Positions 1 through 6,618 of a stretch of DNA of 7,617 nt are shown here, in pieces. The first letter of the stretch is position 1. Each line of letters opens with the position of its first letter. Position numbers and translations under genes: made by a program. The DNA comes from Archangium sp. (GTDB taxonomy: Bacteria; Myxococcota; Myxococcia; Myxococcales; Myxococcaceae): positions 1 to 7,617 of the forward strand of contig JAEUJR010001125.1 of NCBI GenBank assembly GCA_016793585.1, given 5' to 3'. The notes below the pieces were generated by a model. The model searched no databases and was not told the origin of the DNA. It saw only the letters and a program-made list of their open reading frames with translations.

Positions 1-1423
1 AGAAGCCGGGCACCTCGTGGCGCCCGCCTCGCTGGTAGTCGCGCAGCACGAGCTGACGTGCATCATGGCCGAGCTCGTCGAGGAAGGTGACCAGCAGCTC
101 GGCGAGCCTCAGCAACGACAAGCCCGAGGTCTTGCCCTCACGCTCGAACAGCCAGGCGGTGAAGCGCGAGAACGCCTCGAAGGCCGAGCTGGCGGTCGAG
201 AGCAGCAGCGGCGTCGTCTCGAGGAAGTTGCCGCTGTTGGCGATCGAGTCCCACAGCTTCGCGAAGCGCTTGAGGCGCTGCAGCTCGTCGAACGAGAGCG
301 CGCTGGTCTGCAGCACCTCAGAGGGAGCCCGCGTCGCGTAGACCATGCCGAACGCCTTCGTGTGTCTGGCGATGGGCGCCCCACGCAGCCGCTTCAAGAT
401 GCCCAGCTGAATCTCTGACGGCTTCAGGGCGACGAGGCGATCGAAGCCGGCCGCGAAGGTGCCCAGGTCTTCTCCAGGCAGCCCCGCGATCAGATCGGCG
501 TGCACGTGAACGTCGGCCTCGTGCAGGAAGCGCAGGTTGTCTTCGAGCCGCGCGAGATCCTGCTTGCGCGAGATGCGCTGCGAGACGGCGGGGTCGAACG
601 TCTGAATGCCGACCTCGAACTGCAGCGTGCCTTTCGGAAAACGACGCACCAGCTCACGCAGCTCGAGCGGGAACCGATCGGGCACCATCTCGAAGTGGAG
701 GAAGAGATCGTCACGTCGTTGCTCGAGGAAGAACTCGAGAATGCGCGTCGAGACGTCGAGCTTCAGGTTGAAGGTGCGGTCGACGAACTTGAAGTGCCTC
801 GCGCCGCGATCGAGCAGGCGCTGCATAGCCGCGAGGAAGGGCTCGAGGGGAAAGCTGCGCACCTTCTCGTCGAGCGACGACAAGCAGAACTCGCACGAAT
901 ACGGGCAGCCGCGCGACGCCTCGACGTACAGCACGCGGTGGCGCAGATCGTCGTCGGTGTACTCGTCGTAGGGCAGGGCGAGCCGGTCGATCGGCGGTGG
1001 CCGCGATGGCACCACCCGTGTCGTCGGCCGGTCGCCGGCCAGCACCTGCTCACAGATCGTCTTGAACGCGTGTTCGCCTTCTCCCTGGACGATGGCGTGG
1101 GCGAAGCGCGTCCACGGTTGGTCGTCGAGCTCGTGGCTCACCTCGGGGCCGCCGAGCACGATGAAGGTCGACGGCGAGATCGTCGCGAGCAGCTCGACCA
1201 GCTCGGCGATCAACGTGACGTTCCACACGTAGACACCGAAGCCGACGACGAGCGGCTTCTTCGAGAGCAGGTGCTCCACCACGTCGGTGGGTCGCACCGA
1301 GAGATCGAACTCGAGCAGCTCGGAGCGCTCACGCAGCGCGCCCAGGTTCGCGCGCAGGCACCGCAGCCCAAAGGCCGTGTGCTGGTACCGCGCGTTCAGC
1401 GTGCAGAGGACGATGTCACTCAA
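1..1423 (-). CDS. B12-binding-type radical SAM protein with DUF4080-like C-terminus (3' end beyond window)
   Basis: I translated this frame by hand from a TTG start; 474 residues are visible and the C-terminus runs off the left edge. Residues 1-130 form an alternating beta/alpha cobalamin-binding-like (Rossmann) domain, with LNARYQHTAFG at 9-19, VVGFGVYVWN at 59-68 and VLGGPEV at 89-95. The classical DxHxxG cobalamin motif is not evident. The radical SAM core follows, with the cluster motif CPYSCEFC giving Cys173, Cys177 and Cys180 as [4Fe-4S] ligands, and later core strands FKFVDRTFN (211-219), LQFEVGIQTF (267-276) and LIAGLPGED (311-319). The part after about 380 resembles DUF4080, which commonly ends this family. 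The enzyme would cleave S-adenosylmethionine in the cytoplasm; its substrate is unknown. The TTG is chosen because it overlaps the upstream TGA (TTGA) and places the family-typical LxTLNAxYxH opening at the N-terminus. No strong Shine-Dalgarno is visible. The family call is firm; function and exact start are less so. Confidence 0.9.
   Translation of the reverse strand, partial: MSDIVLCTLNARYQHTAFGLRCLRANLGALRERSELLEFDLSVRPTDVVEHLLSKKPLVVGFGVYVWNVTLIAELVELLATISPSTFIVLGGPEVSHELDDQPWTRFAHAIVQGEGEHAFKTICEQVLAGDRPTTRVVPSRPPPIDRLALPYDEYTDDDLRHRVLYVEASRGCPYSCEFCLSSLDEKVRSFPLEPFLAAMQRLLDRGARHFKFVDRTFNLKLDVSTRILEFFLEQRRDDLFLHFEMVPDRFPLELRELVRRFPKGTLQFEVGIQTFDPAVSQRISRKQDLARLEDNLRFLHEADVHVHADLIAGLPGEDLGTFAAGFDRLVALKPSEIQLGILKRLRGAPIARHTKAFGMVYATRAPSEVLQTSALSFDELQRLKRFAKLWDSIANSGNFLETTPLLLSTASSAFEAFSRFTAWLFEREGKTSGLSLLRLAELLVTFLDELGHDARQLVLRDYQRGGRHEVPGF
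1420..1423 (-). promoter_or_regulatory. TTGA stop/start overlap (translational coupling)
   Basis: On the minus strand the protease gene ends CGT-TGA and the radical SAM frame begins TTG on the same bases, the TTG equivalent of the common ATGA overlap. No clear Shine-Dalgarno precedes the TTG, so initiation probably depends on ribosomes finishing the upstream gene. Coupling is inferred from geometry. Confidence 0.55.
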
Positions 1424-3891
1424 CGAAGCTGAACGTCGTACTCGAGGCGGGCCTGCACGGCGGGCGGGCCGAAGAGCCACCCGTACGGGCCGAGCTGCTT
1501 CACGAGCGGGTCGAGCGCGGCTGGAATGGGCGAGGGCGCGGGCAACGGCTGGTCGAGCACCGACGGCGCGGCGACGCCGATGAGCGACCCCAGCAACGAG
1601 CCCGACGACTGCACGATCACGAGCTGAAAGTCGTCGTCCTTCTCGTCGATGCCGCCCTTCACCTTGGCCGACTGCACCGCCTCCATCAGCCCGCCGAGCG
1701 AGTCGACGAGGCCCCTGGCCTTCGCGTCTTTGCCGCTCCACACGCGCCCGCGCGCGACGAGATCGACGTCCTCCTTCTTCATCTTCCGGCTCGCGGCCAC
1801 CTCGGTGATGAAGGTGTCGTAGAAGTCGTCGATCCACTTCTGGGCGGCGAGGCGCTGATCCTCCGTCCACGGGTCGAAGAAGTCGGCGACTCCGGCGAGC
1901 CTGCTGCGGGTGATCGACTCCTGCGTGACGCCGTACTTGTTCGCGAGGTTCTTGATCGCGGGCTTCGCGTAGAAGACGCCGATGCTGCCGGTGAGCGTCG
2001 TGGGGTTCGCCCAGATCTCGTCGGCGCCCATCGCGACGTAGTAGCCGCCCGACGCCGCGGCATCGCCCATCGAGGCCACGACCGGCTTCTTCTTCTTCGC
2101 CTCGAGCACCGCCCGGTACATGAGATCGGAGGCGAGCCCATCACCGCCGCCCGAGTCGACGCGCAGCACGATCGCCTTCACCTCGGGGTCCTGCGCGGCT
2201 TCGCCGATCGCCTCGATGAAGCTCTCGGCCCCCGAGATCGCGCCGCCGACGGGAGACGACTGGTTGCGACCACCGCTGATGCTGCCGAGCACCGGCACCA
2301 CGGCGATCTTCCGCCTGCTGCCCCAGCGCACGTCGCGGGCGTCGAAGGGCCGGTACGACTTCGTGGCCTTCACCTCGGGCAGCTCGGCCTTCAGGCGTTC
2401 GTCGAGTTGCTGCGGGGTCACCACGGCGTCGATCTGCTTCAGCTCGACGGCGCGGCGTGGAGGCTTGATGCCTTCGTCGAGCCCGGCCTTCCACGCGTCG
2501 GCGCTCATGCCGCGGCGGTTGGTGACGCGCTCGGTGAGCAGGGCGTCGGCCGTGTCGAGAAACGCGTTGAGCGTCTCTCGCTGCTCGTCGCTCATGTCCT
2601 TGCGGGTGAACTGGTCGGGGAACGACTTGTAGGCTCCGACACGCGCCACATCGACGCCGATGCCGAGCTGCTCTGCCGCCCCGCCGTAGTAGGTGATCGA
2701 CGAGCGCACGCCGTCGACGATGTACATGGCCTCACCGGCCGAGAAGATCGCGTCGCACGCAGAGGCCATGAGGTACTCGGCATCGCCGACGCTCAAGATG
2801 TACGCGTAGACCTTCTTGCCCGCCGCCCGCAGCCGCTCGATGCCGGCGCGCACTTCATCGGCTCGGGCGAGGCCGACGCCCGCACCTTCGATCTTGATGA
2901 GCACCGCCGCCAACTCGGGGTCGTGCGAGGCGCGATCGAGGAAGCGCAGGAAGCGCACGTAGCGATCTTCGGCGGCGACGCCGAGCAGCGAACCAATCGT
3001 CGACCCGCCCTCCGAGCCGATGTCGCCGATGCTGATCACCGCCAGCTTCTTCGAGGGCACGATCGAGCCGTACTTGCCCGCCGAGACGCGCCCCATGAAC
3101 TGGAAGTCGTAGGCTCCGCCCGAGGTGCCGAAGCCCTGCGTGTAGCCGACGTTCTCGAGATCGATGCCGAGGCCGGCGTGAAACGCGAGCGGCGTCTGCG
3201 GAACGAAGCCATGGCTCACCCCCGCCGACACGCGCAGCCCGCGCACGATGGTGGCCTTCGCCGTGTACTGAAGCCGGCTGCTCTCGACGAGGCGCTGCTC
3301 GGGGAAATACCAGTCGACCCCGAGGGTCACGACCTCTTCGAAGGGCCGCAGGCCGACGCCCAGGCCCCACTCCCGAGGCAGCGTCAGCCCGTTGCCGTTG
3401 GTCGGCGCATTCACGTTGCGAACGGTGGCGCCGAAGCTGAGCCAGCGCACCGGCCGTGACTGCAGGCCGAGGTCGAGCACGAACATGCCCTTCGTGTCTC
3501 CGTTGACGAGCCAGTTCAGCGAGGCGCCGCCCGAGAACGCCTGCGGCCCGAACGCGGTGCCGAGCGACAACTTCGTGAGGTTGCCGCCGCCGGTGATGGT
3601 GTTCACGCCTGCCCCGAAGGCGAAGACGTCGCCCAGGCTCGCAGCGCCAAAGAGCGCGTTGCCGACCAGCGAGCGCGTCTGACTGCGCTCGTGCACGTAG
3701 ACGAGGTTCCACGGGCCGACCCGCCCGAGGCCGGCGGGGTTGTAGGTGAGGGCGGTCGACTCGTCGGCGAACGCGAGCGAGTCGGGCAGCAGCGTCACGC
3801 CCCGCGAAGGGTCGGAGTTGGCGAGGTTGATGGTCTGCGCGAAGGCGTCAGCTGCCAGCAGCGCAGCGACGAGCATGAGCCGTTTGGACAT
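1420..3891 (-). CDS. sppA: Outer-membrane beta-barrel fused to SppA-type S49 peptidase
   Basis: This 823-residue protein has three parts. Residues 1-18 are a signal peptide (MSKRL, hydrophobic core, AFA|QT cleavage). Residues 19 to about 278 resemble a PorV/FadL-like outer-membrane barrel: an ALTYNPAGLG motif at 47-56, then many short alternating strands such as LSLGTAFG, WLSFGATVRNV and LGVDWYF, with no transmembrane helix. Residues 282-745 are two tandem S49 domains in the long (67K) SppA arrangement. By comparison with E. coli SppA, the catalytic Lys is Lys422 (GAYKS, first repeat) and the nucleophile is Ser614 (AAASGGYY, second repeat), followed by the typical NPTTLTGSIGVF at 629-640. A Pro-rich tail (746-823) ends YDVQLR. 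E. coli SppA is an inner-membrane enzyme that degrades cleaved signal peptides; here the barrel implies an outer-membrane-tethered periplasmic protease. The ATG is preceded by TGAGG four bases away. The gene lies 60 nt below the PEGA genes and overlaps the radical SAM start. Confidence 0.92.
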   Translation of the reverse strand: MSKRLMLVAALLAADAFAQTINLANSDPSRGVTLLPDSLAFADESTALTYNPAGLGRVGPWNLVYVHERSQTRSLVGNALFGAASLGDVFAFGAGVNTITGGGNLTKLSLGTAFGPQAFSGGASLNWLVNGDTKGMFVLDLGLQSRPVRWLSFGATVRNVNAPTNGNGLTLPREWGLGVGLRPFEEVVTLGVDWYFPEQRLVESSRLQYTAKATIVRGLRVSAGVSHGFVPQTPLAFHAGLGIDLENVGYTQGFGTSGGAYDFQFMGRVSAGKYGSIVPSKKLAVISIGDIGSEGGSTIGSLLGVAAEDRYVRFLRFLDRASHDPELAAVLIKIEGAGVGLARADEVRAGIERLRAAGKKVYAYILSVGDAEYLMASACDAIFSAGEAMYIVDGVRSSITYYGGAAEQLGIGVDVARVGAYKSFPDQFTRKDMSDEQRETLNAFLDTADALLTERVTNRRGMSADAWKAGLDEGIKPPRRAVELKQIDAVVTPQQLDERLKAELPEVKATKSYRPFDARDVRWGSRRKIAVVPVLGSISGGRNQSSPVGGAISGAESFIEAIGEAAQDPEVKAIVLRVDSGGGDGLASDLMYRAVLEAKKKKPVVASMGDAAASGGYYVAMGADEIWANPTTLTGSIGVFYAKPAIKNLANKYGVTQESITRSRLAGVADFFDPWTEDQRLAAQKWIDDFYDTFITEVAASRKMKKEDVDLVARGRVWSGKDAKARGLVDSLGGLMEAVQSAKVKGGIDEKDDDFQLVIVQSSGSLLGSLIGVAAPSVLDQPLPAPSPIPAALDPLVKQLGPYGWLFGPPAVQARLEYDVQLR

Positions 3892-3929
3892 GCCGCCTCA
3901 TAGCGGAATCTGGGCGGCGTTCGCGACCT

Positions 3930-3949
3930 GCCTAGGCGGCGGCCCAGGC
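3930..3949 (-). terminator. Possible weak hairpin after the second PEGA gene
   Basis: Seven-base arms GCCTAGG and CCCAGGC (one A/C mismatch) flank a six-base loop, starting two bases after the TGA of the PEGA gene in the minus direction. No T-run follows, so it is not a standard intrinsic terminator. It could attenuate read-through into the protease gene, stabilise the upstream mRNA 3' end, or be a chance fold in GC-rich DNA. Confidence 0.2.
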
Positions 3950-3951
3950 CG

Positions 3952-5172
3952 TCACCAGTCTTCGGTGCCGTTCACGCCGTCGAGCGGGTCGTTGCCCTTC
4001 TTCTTCTTGTCGCGCTGCTGGGTGCGGCCGCCGCGATCTTCCGAGTTCCAGTCTTCGGTGCCACCGCGGTTGTCGAGCGGGTCAGACGAGCGCGTCACCT
4101 TGTCGCCCCCGCCACCGTCGCCGTTGTTGATGACCCACGTCACCATGCGCTGCACTTCGCTCTTCATCTGGCCGAACTCGTCGCCCTGCATGGTGGCGCG
4201 CTTGATGGCCAGACGTTTACCGGTCTTCAGATCGAAGTAGCCGATCGTGACCTCGGTGCCGCCGCTCTCGAGCTCTTTGACGATGGTGATGATGCCGCGG
4301 TCGAGGCCGAGGGTCTTGGCGACGCTGCCCATGGTGCTGCCGCCCTTGTCCTTCACCGCTTCGGCCGAGAGCCGATCCATCAACGCGTCGAACGCCTTGA
4401 AGCCAGACGAAGCGACGAGCTCGGGCGAGAACTCGGTCTCGTCGGGCGTCACCTCGACCATGGTGCCGACCTGGCGGAAGCCGGGCTTGTCGACGCGCAG
4501 CATCGTCTTGCCGATGGGCAGGGTCTGCAGGGTGATGGGCGAGAAGCCCTGGAACTCGCCATTCAAGAACACGCGCGCGCCGGCCGGCTTCGTCTTCACC
4601 GCGATGTTGCCGCGCAGCTGGGCGTTGCGGCTGGTGGCGACCTGCGCCTTCAGCGACAGAAAGTCCTGGGGGAACTTCTTGCGATCGAGCTCGTAGGCAG
4701 GGGCGAGGGCGAGCAGGTTCAGCACCGCCAGCTTCGCCTCTTCGACGTCACCGCGGGCCTGCAGCACGGCGCCATACATGGCCCACGCTTCACAGAGGTT
4801 GCCGCAGTTCTTCATCGCGGCGACGGCCTTGTCGAACTCCTTCAGCGTCGCGCGCAGCTTGCGCTCGGCCGGCTCGTACTGGCGGTTGTCGAAGTCGATC
4901 TTCGACTCGGCGAACCCCGTCTGCGCACGCTTGAGGCTCGCGGCCGCGTCTTCGTCGGGCAACACGCCGAACAGATCGTCAGACGTCTTCACCGTGAAGC
5001 CCTGGTACTCGTTGAGGGCCTCGTCGACGAAGTTCTCGAGCTTCAGCGTCTGGGCCTCGGCGCCCTTGTCGAGGGGAATGACGAGCGCAGCGATGCGCTT
5101 CTCGGACGGCGGAGGTGCGGCGAACGCGAGGTTCGCTGCGAGAGCGCACAACAGAGCGGGGGACGCGCGCAT
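3952..5172 (-). CDS. Secreted PEGA-domain protein with Asp/Lys-rich repeat tail
   Basis: A 406-residue exported protein. Residues 1-18 form a signal peptide (MRAS, hydrophobic core, AFA|AP). Residues 24-180 are mostly helical and TPR-like (for example LKRAQTGFAESKIDFDNRQY from 80), with a Cys123/Cys127 pair (NCGNLC) that could form a periplasmic disulfide. A PEGA domain occupies about 188-245 (IAVKTKPAGARVFLNGEFQG). A small beta-rich domain follows (about 255-348, TEVTIGYFDLKTGKRL), then a low-complexity tail from 350 with Gly, Lys and Arg runs and two copies of DPLD-x3-GTEDW, the second at the very C-terminus. PEGA domains occur in surface and envelope proteins and are usually thought to bind other proteins or wall components; no enzymatic motif is visible. 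The frame is open further upstream, but that part overlaps the preceding gene and looks non-coding. This ATG gives a good signal peptide and a 19-nt gap. It is probably co-transcribed with its paralogue. The specific role is unknown. Confidence 0.88.
   Translation of the reverse strand: MRASPALLCALAANLAFAAPPPSEKRIAALVIPLDKGAEAQTLKLENFVDEALNEYQGFTVKTSDDLFGVLPDEDAAASLKRAQTGFAESKIDFDNRQYEPAERKLRATLKEFDKAVAAMKNCGNLCEAWAMYGAVLQARGDVEEAKLAVLNLLALAPAYELDRKKFPQDFLSLKAQVATSRNAQLRGNIAVKTKPAGARVFLNGEFQGFSPITLQTLPIGKTMLRVDKPGFRQVGTMVEVTPDETEFSPELVASSGFKAFDALMDRLSAEAVKDKGGSTMGSVAKTLGLDRGIITIVKELESGGTEVTIGYFDLKTGKRLAIKRATMQGDEFGQMKSEVQRMVTWVINNGDGGGGDKVTRSSDPLDNRGGTEDWNSEDRGGRTQQRDKKKKGNDPLDGVNGTEDW
3955..4083 (-). 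repeat. Two-copy DPLDxxxGTEDW repeat at the PEGA protein C-terminus
   Basis: Bases 4048-4083 encode DPLDNRGGTEDW and bases 3955-3990 encode DPLDGVNGTEDW immediately before the stop. Nine of 12 residues are identical, and the DNA is nearly identical at both ends of each unit (gtcgagcgggtc and ccagtcttcggtgcc on the plus strand). The copies are separated by 19 residues rich in Arg, Lys, Gln and Gly. This looks like a duplicated short acidic/aromatic motif. Confidence 0.85.
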
Positions 5173-5191
5173 GAGGAGCCCTGGAACGTCG

Positions 5192-6421
5192 TTACAGCGG
5201 GAACAAGATGGGGTTGAAAGAAGGCGTCTGCGCTGCGGGCTGTTGAGGTTGTGACGCAACGACTCCGACCGTCGTCGCCGCGGCGCCGACCACCACCACG
5301 CCGCCCACAGCCGCCCAGAACCACCACTTCGACAACACCGAGTCACCCGAGTCAGGTTCCGCGGTCGTCGTCACCTGGGTATCGGTCTTCGCCACGGCCA
5401 CAGGGGACGGATTGGCGAGGAAGGCCTTCACCTTGTCGACGACTGGCCCGAAGTTCCCATCGGTTGGCAGCGAGACGTCCTTCAGGCGGCTCTTGGTCTC
5501 GACGTCCCACACCTCGAGCGCGCCGTCGCCTCCCGGAGCGACCTCGGTCACGATGAGGAAGCGCGACTTCATCGTCTCGGCGACCTGCCGCGCCTCGCGG
5601 GGAACGCCCTTGGCGAGGTTCGCAGGCACCAGGCCGTTCATCGAGCGCCGCGCCTCGGCGTAGCCCTCGGCTTCGGTGAGCTCGAGCGTGACCTGACCAC
5701 CCTCTTTGGTGACGTTGACGAAGGCGCCAGCGGGCTTGAAGCCGGGGCGCTTGACGGTCACCAGGTGACGGCCCGCGGGAACCACGGGGGCCTCCGAGAG
5801 CGGAGTGGTGCCCAACGTCGCGCCGCGGAACATGACCTCGGCGCCCAGCGGCTGCGAGGCGATCGTCAGCTGCGCCTTCGCGCCCTTGTTCAGCTCGACC
5901 AGCGCCTTGTCGGCGAGCTTCTTCACGTCGGGCCCGAAGTACTTCGGGTCGAGCTCGATGGCCGGGAAGAGCACGAGCGCCTTCGAGACGTTCTCGAGCG
6001 CCGCTTTCTGGCCGGGCTTGCCGCCCGTCTGCAGCGCGATGTTCGCGAGGTGCATGTGAACGTTCGCCACCTCACGCGCATCGGCGAGCGCGGGGTTCTG
6101 GCTGTAGAACGCCATCGCCTCGGTGAACTTCGCGTTGGCCGCGTCGAAGTCGAGGTTGTCGACGGCGTCGGTGCCTTCCTTCAGCAGCGTCGCGCCCTTG
6201 TTCGCGGGCAGCTCGACGGGAAAGAGCGACTCCAGATCGGTGAGGCCGACCGATCGCTCCTCGAGCGCCTTGCGCAGCTCGACCTCGACCTTGGCGGCGC
6301 TGGTCTCGCCAGTCTCTTTCGCGACGACGAAGAGCGAGGCGCGGTTTGGCAGGGACGACGCAGGAGCCGCTGCACCACCCTTGGCGGGCGCGGCGAGCAC
6401 GACGAGCAGAAGTGAGAGCAC
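5192..6421 (-). CDS. PEGA-domain envelope protein with C-terminal membrane anchor
   Basis: A 409-residue protein read from a GTG codon, the only conventional start between an in-frame TAG at 6431-6433 and the coding body. A short hydrophobic leader (LSLLLVVLAAPA, 2-13) looks like a signal peptide, although it lacks the usual positive charge. Residues about 28-180 are helical and TPR-like, with LDFDAANAKFTEAMAFY at 90-106. A PEGA domain spans about 183-248 (LTIASQPLGAEVMFRGATLG). A beta-rich domain follows (about 255-336, ALEVWDVETKSRL), then a Thr/Asp linker, one membrane helix (about 366-389, starting KWWFWAAVGG) and a 20-residue tail ending NPILFPL. It is predicted to be periplasmic and anchored at its C-terminus. 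It shares the helical-PEGA-beta order and local motifs with the next gene, 19 nt downstream, so the two look like an old tandem duplication. No clear Shine-Dalgarno precedes the GTG. The function is unknown; assembly or wall-binding is a family-level guess. Confidence 0.87.
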   Translation of the reverse strand: MLSLLLVVLAAPAKGGAAAPASSLPNRASLFVVAKETGETSAAKVEVELRKALEERSVGLTDLESLFPVELPANKGATLLKEGTDAVDNLDFDAANAKFTEAMAFYSQNPALADAREVANVHMHLANIALQTGGKPGQKAALENVSKALVLFPAIELDPKYFGPDVKKLADKALVELNKGAKAQLTIASQPLGAEVMFRGATLGTTPLSEAPVVPAGRHLVTVKRPGFKPAGAFVNVTKEGGQVTLELTEAEGYAEARRSMNGLVPANLAKGVPREARQVAETMKSRFLIVTEVAPGGDGALEVWDVETKSRLKDVSLPTDGNFGPVVDKVKAFLANPSPVAVAKTDTQVTTTAEPDSGDSVLSKWWFWAAVGGVVVVGAAATTVGVVASQPQQPAAQTPSFNPILFPL

Positions 6422-6477
6422 GGCGCGAGACTAGCCGAGTGCAGTGGGAACGCACGTCCGACGAACGGCCGATCGAA

Positions 6478-6489
6478 GCCCTCGAGGGC
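6478..6489. promoter_or_regulatory. 12-bp perfect palindrome, possible operator
   Basis: GCCCTCGAGGGC is a perfect 12-base palindrome, about 57 bp upstream of the PEGA GTG and directly beside a -35-like TTGACG on the minus strand. Its position suits a dimeric repressor or activator site for the PEGA operon. No regulator is recognised, and short GC palindromes do occur by chance in such DNA. Confidence 0.3.
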
Positions 6490-6491
6490 GT

Positions 6492-6536
6492 CAAGAAAAC
6501 GACACGGGCCTACACGCGCGTGCAGTCATTTTCTTG
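6492..6536. repeat. Inverted repeat CAAGAAAAcGAC / GTCaTTTTCTTG
   Basis: The left arm at 6492-6503 and the right arm at 6525-6536 are reverse complements at 11 of 12 bases, including a perfect eight-base AT-rich outer part. The 21-base centre holds a 10-bp perfect palindrome, CACGCGCGTG (6513-6522). The arms overlap the minus-strand TTGACG and the plus-strand TTGTGT, so a bound protein could affect both directions. It might also form a long-looped hairpin. Confidence 0.5.
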
Positions 6537-6561
6537 TGTCGTGATCGCCGATGGGTACAGT
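6534..6561 (+). promoter_or_regulatory. Candidate sigma70-like promoter for the topoisomerase gene
   Basis: TTGTGT (6534-6539) and TACAGT (6556-6561) are separated by 16 bases and resemble -35 and -10 elements at three and four of six positions. The start of transcription would fall near 6568, giving a leader of about 50 nt. The match is weak and myxobacterial promoters are poorly predicted by consensus. Confidence 0.3.
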
Positions 6562-6618
6562 CCCGCCGACACAGTCCTGTAGCACCCGGAACACGCGGAA
6601 TAAGGCACGGGAAAGACG

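Larger units (their letters stand above)
6422..6618. promoter_or_regulatory. Divergent intergenic region with palindromes
   Basis: This 197-bp spacer separates the minus-strand PEGA operon from the plus-strand topoisomerase gene and must contain at least the topoisomerase promoter. It contains AT-rich patches (aagaaaac, cattttcttg) that stand out from the GC-rich surroundings, three symmetric elements listed separately, and a direct repeat ACAGTCC at 6557-6563 and 6571-6577. No small gene with a credible start and ribosome site was found in it. For the PEGA direction, TTGACG (6494-6489) matches the -35 consensus at five of six bases but has no good -10 at the proper distance. Confidence 0.6.

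Noticed and set aside
500..1432. Long plus-strand open frame (310 codons) opposite the radical SAM gene
   Set aside because: It is the complement of a frame with clear radical SAM motifs. Its product is Arg/Glu/Leu-rich with no recognisable domain, as expected for antisense frames in GC-rich DNA.
2407..3459. Long plus-strand open frame (350 codons) opposite the S49 fusion gene
   Set aside because: It lies wholly antisense to the barrel and protease domains, has a low-complexity His/Arg/Ala composition and no credible ribosome site.
2855..3712. 285-codon minus-strand frame inside the S49 fusion gene
   Set aside because: It is a shifted reading of the same strand with very Arg-rich composition; the overlapping frame encodes the barrel domain.
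5173..5346. 58-codon upstream extension of the second PEGA gene
   Set aside because: The extension overlaps the end of the preceding PEGA gene out of frame and has Arg/Ser/Trp-rich, shadow-like sequence. The internal ATG at 5172 gives a proper signal peptide.
6422..6618. Small RNA or small ORF in the divergent spacer
   Set aside because: Short frames here lack a ribosome site and codon bias, and no terminator with a T-run is present.
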